Of a DNA stretch of 64,000 nt, positions 62,655 through 64,000 are shown in pieces. The DNA lies in NCBI GenBank assembly GCA_031286695.1, contig JAITTY010000009.1, forward strand, positions 186,001 to 250,000, read 5' to 3'. Below the pieces are notes generated by a model that worked only from the letters and a program-made list of their open reading frames with translations, ran no database searches and was not told the origin of the DNA. The first letter of the stretch is position 1; each line of letters begins with the position of its first letter. Both the position numbers and the translations under genes were made by a program. The stretch comes from Sphingobacterium sp. Lineage in GTDB: Bacteria > Bacteroidota > Bacteroidia > Sphingobacteriales > Sphingobacteriaceae.

Positions 62655-64000
62655 ATGAGTCTATTTCAAAAAAAAGCTGCAGGAATAGCACTGTGTACTG
62701 TCTTTAGTGTCACATCGCTATACGCACAGCAATCTCTCACCGGTACGGTAAGAGATGCAAACGGACCTATCGCTGGAGTCTCTGTTTCAGTAAAGGGGTC
62801 AAACCGGGCAACACAAACCAGCGAAAACGGTGCTTTCTCCATCCGAGCTAGTCAAGGTGAAACCTTACGGATATCTATTGTAGGCTATAAACCACAGGAA
62901 ATCCAAGTAACAAGCTCCACAAATTATGATGTTATCCTCTCCAACGATGATTCTACATTAGATGAAGTGGTCGTTACAGCACTAGGGATCAAACGTGAAG
63001 CCAAATCGTTAGGATATTCGGTCCAAAAAGTTGGAGGAAAAGACTTAACACAAACAAATGCACCTACCGTAGCTACTGGACTCATGGGAAAAGTATCCGG
63101 TATGAACATCAGTATGTCAAATGGCGTCGAGGGTGGATCACAACGTGTTGTGATACGCGGCGCAGCTTCGCTTACAGGAGCAAACCAACCGCTATACGTT
63201 ATCGACGGCATGCCGATAGACAACAATCAAATTGCAAGTAAAGGAAATGATATCACCAAAGCAAATGGTTCTTATCAGGATTGGGGATCCATACTTAACT
63301 TTATCAATGCAGATGATATTGAAGAAGTCAGCGTCCTTAAAGGTCCTACTGCCGCTGCCTTATATGGCGCTCGTGGTGGTAATGGCGTTATCTTGATCAC
63401 CACAAAAAAAGGTAAGCTTAAAGAAGGACTTGGAATTGACTATAATTACTCTTTTCGTTCCAATGCCCCCTACCGCTACCAAGACATGCAAAATAAATAC
63501 GGCTATGGCGGTGCAATTGCACTCTATTCTGCCATCCCAACACTGCCTGTCGATGCCAAAGGTCAAGTCAGATATCCGGGTGCAGACCCTTGGTCGGGAA
63601 CGAATATCACCGATCAAAAATGGCTAAGCCAAGGCGCTGTGCCTGGTGGAAAAAATACTTGGGACTATTTCAGCTGGTATGGAACGGGAGCCTCTTGGGG
63701 AGCGGAAATGAAAGGCCAAGAGATCCTATGGTGGGACGGAACAAAACGGAACTATTCTCCGCAACCTGATAATATAAAATCATTTTATCGAACTGGGAAC
63801 ACGCAAACCCATAATGTAGCCTTCAGTGGCGCGAATGACCTCGGAAGTGTCCGTCTATCTTATACGCGCCAAAATAACACCTCCATTATTCCCAATAGTA
63901 ACTTTAATAATAACACCTTCAACTTAGGAACGAATGTTAAAATATCTAAAAAAGTTACTGCAGACGTATCCGCTAGTTATATCAACTACTATCGTCTAAA
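62655..64000 (+). CDS. SusC/RagA-family TonB-dependent transporter, 5' part
   Basis: First 448 residues of a second SusC, running off the window end. Its signal (MSLFQKKAAGIALCTVFSVT, ending SLYAQQ) closely resembles that of the first SusC, so they are paralogues; then a carboxypeptidase-like domain, DEVVVTALGIKREAKSLGYS, plug motifs QRVVIRGAASL, LYVIDGMPID, AALYGARGGNGVILITT, and the start of the barrel. It lies 25 bp after the ROK gene with no terminator between, so it is probably cotranscribed with the regulator. A SusD gene is expected beyond the window. Confidence 0.93.
   Translation, partial: MSLFQKKAAGIALCTVFSVTSLYAQQSLTGTVRDANGPIAGVSVSVKGSNRATQTSENGAFSIRASQGETLRISIVGYKPQEIQVTSSTNYDVILSNDDSTLDEVVVTALGIKREAKSLGYSVQKVGGKDLTQTNAPTVATGLMGKVSGMNISMSNGVEGGSQRVVIRGAASLTGANQPLYVIDGMPIDNNQIASKGNDITKANGSYQDWGSILNFINADDIEEVSVLKGPTAAALYGARGGNGVILITTKKGKLKEGLGIDYNYSFRSNAPYRYQDMQNKYGYGGAIALYSAIPTLPVDAKGQVRYPGADPWSGTNITDQKWLSQGAVPGGKNTWDYFSWYGTGASWGAEMKGQEILWWDGTKRNYSPQPDNIKSFYRTGNTQTHNVAFSGANDLGSVRLSYTRQNNTSIIPNSNFNNNTFNLGTNVKISKKVTADVSASYINYYRL

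Overview
The window looks like a chromosomal segment of a Bacteroidota bacterium, most likely Sphingobacterium or a close relative in Sphingobacteriaceae (inferred from gene content, not from a search). Supporting signs are TonB-dependent SusC/SusD pairs, an alternative complex III (act) operon joined to cytochrome oxidase genes, a Bacteroidota-type signal recognition particle RNA, AT-rich spacers with few Shine-Dalgarno sequences, and repeated promoter matches to the Bacteroidota form (-33 TTTG/TTG, about 20 bp, -7 TAnnTTTG). No tRNA, rRNA, CRISPR array, insertion sequence or prophage was seen.

Layout. 1-2 kb: the end of gltD and a phytase-like esterase lipoprotein. 2.4-5.4 kb: a large secreted VIT/vWA/TPR/DUF2135 protein. 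5.5-17 kb: housekeeping genes (EamA permease, tgt-lptG, a membrane glycosyltransferase with rsmG, dprA, an MHS-type transporter with a small membrane partner, the SRP RNA, accD, a HExxH membrane protein, a MerR regulator). 17.5-19.5 kb: flavohemoglobin and truncated hemoglobin, each preceded by the same palindrome, then a probable broken small gene. 19.6-27 kb: DUF488, cupin, phosphoesterase, tRNA methyltransferase, an outer-membrane protein, mutS, mtgA and an uncharacterised protein. 27.2-43.9 kb: a minus-strand respiratory cluster, actABCDEF-ctaC-ctaD, then (past a strong hairpin) ctaA-ctaB-two subunit III genes-subunit IV-a SCO-like protein-DUF420. Its products form and assemble a quinol:cytochrome c oxidoreductase/aa3-type oxidase chain. 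44.4-48.6 kb: msrB, a LacI regulator facing a GH92 alpha-mannosidase, and a DUF493 protein. 48.7-54.5 kb: a TIG-repeat lipoprotein with a beta-barrel protein, then pnp and rpsO separated by a repeat-rich spacer. 54.6-64 kb: an HGSNAT/NagX-like membrane acyltransferase divergent from susC-susD, a ROK regulator, and a second susC cut by the window end.

The most notable unannotated signals are regulatory or repetitive. A palindrome (ACTTTTTAAA-N4-TTTAAAAAGT) sits just upstream of matching promoters for the first susC and for the ROK gene, suggesting one ROK regulon. A second palindrome is shared by the two hemoglobin genes. A roughly 95-bp intergenic repeat occurs at 22.8 and 54.1 kb. An 11-bp-period array lies between pnp and rpsO. 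Two enzymes have lost expected metal ligands: the SCO-like protein lacks both copper cysteines, and Tgt lacks the three zinc cysteines.
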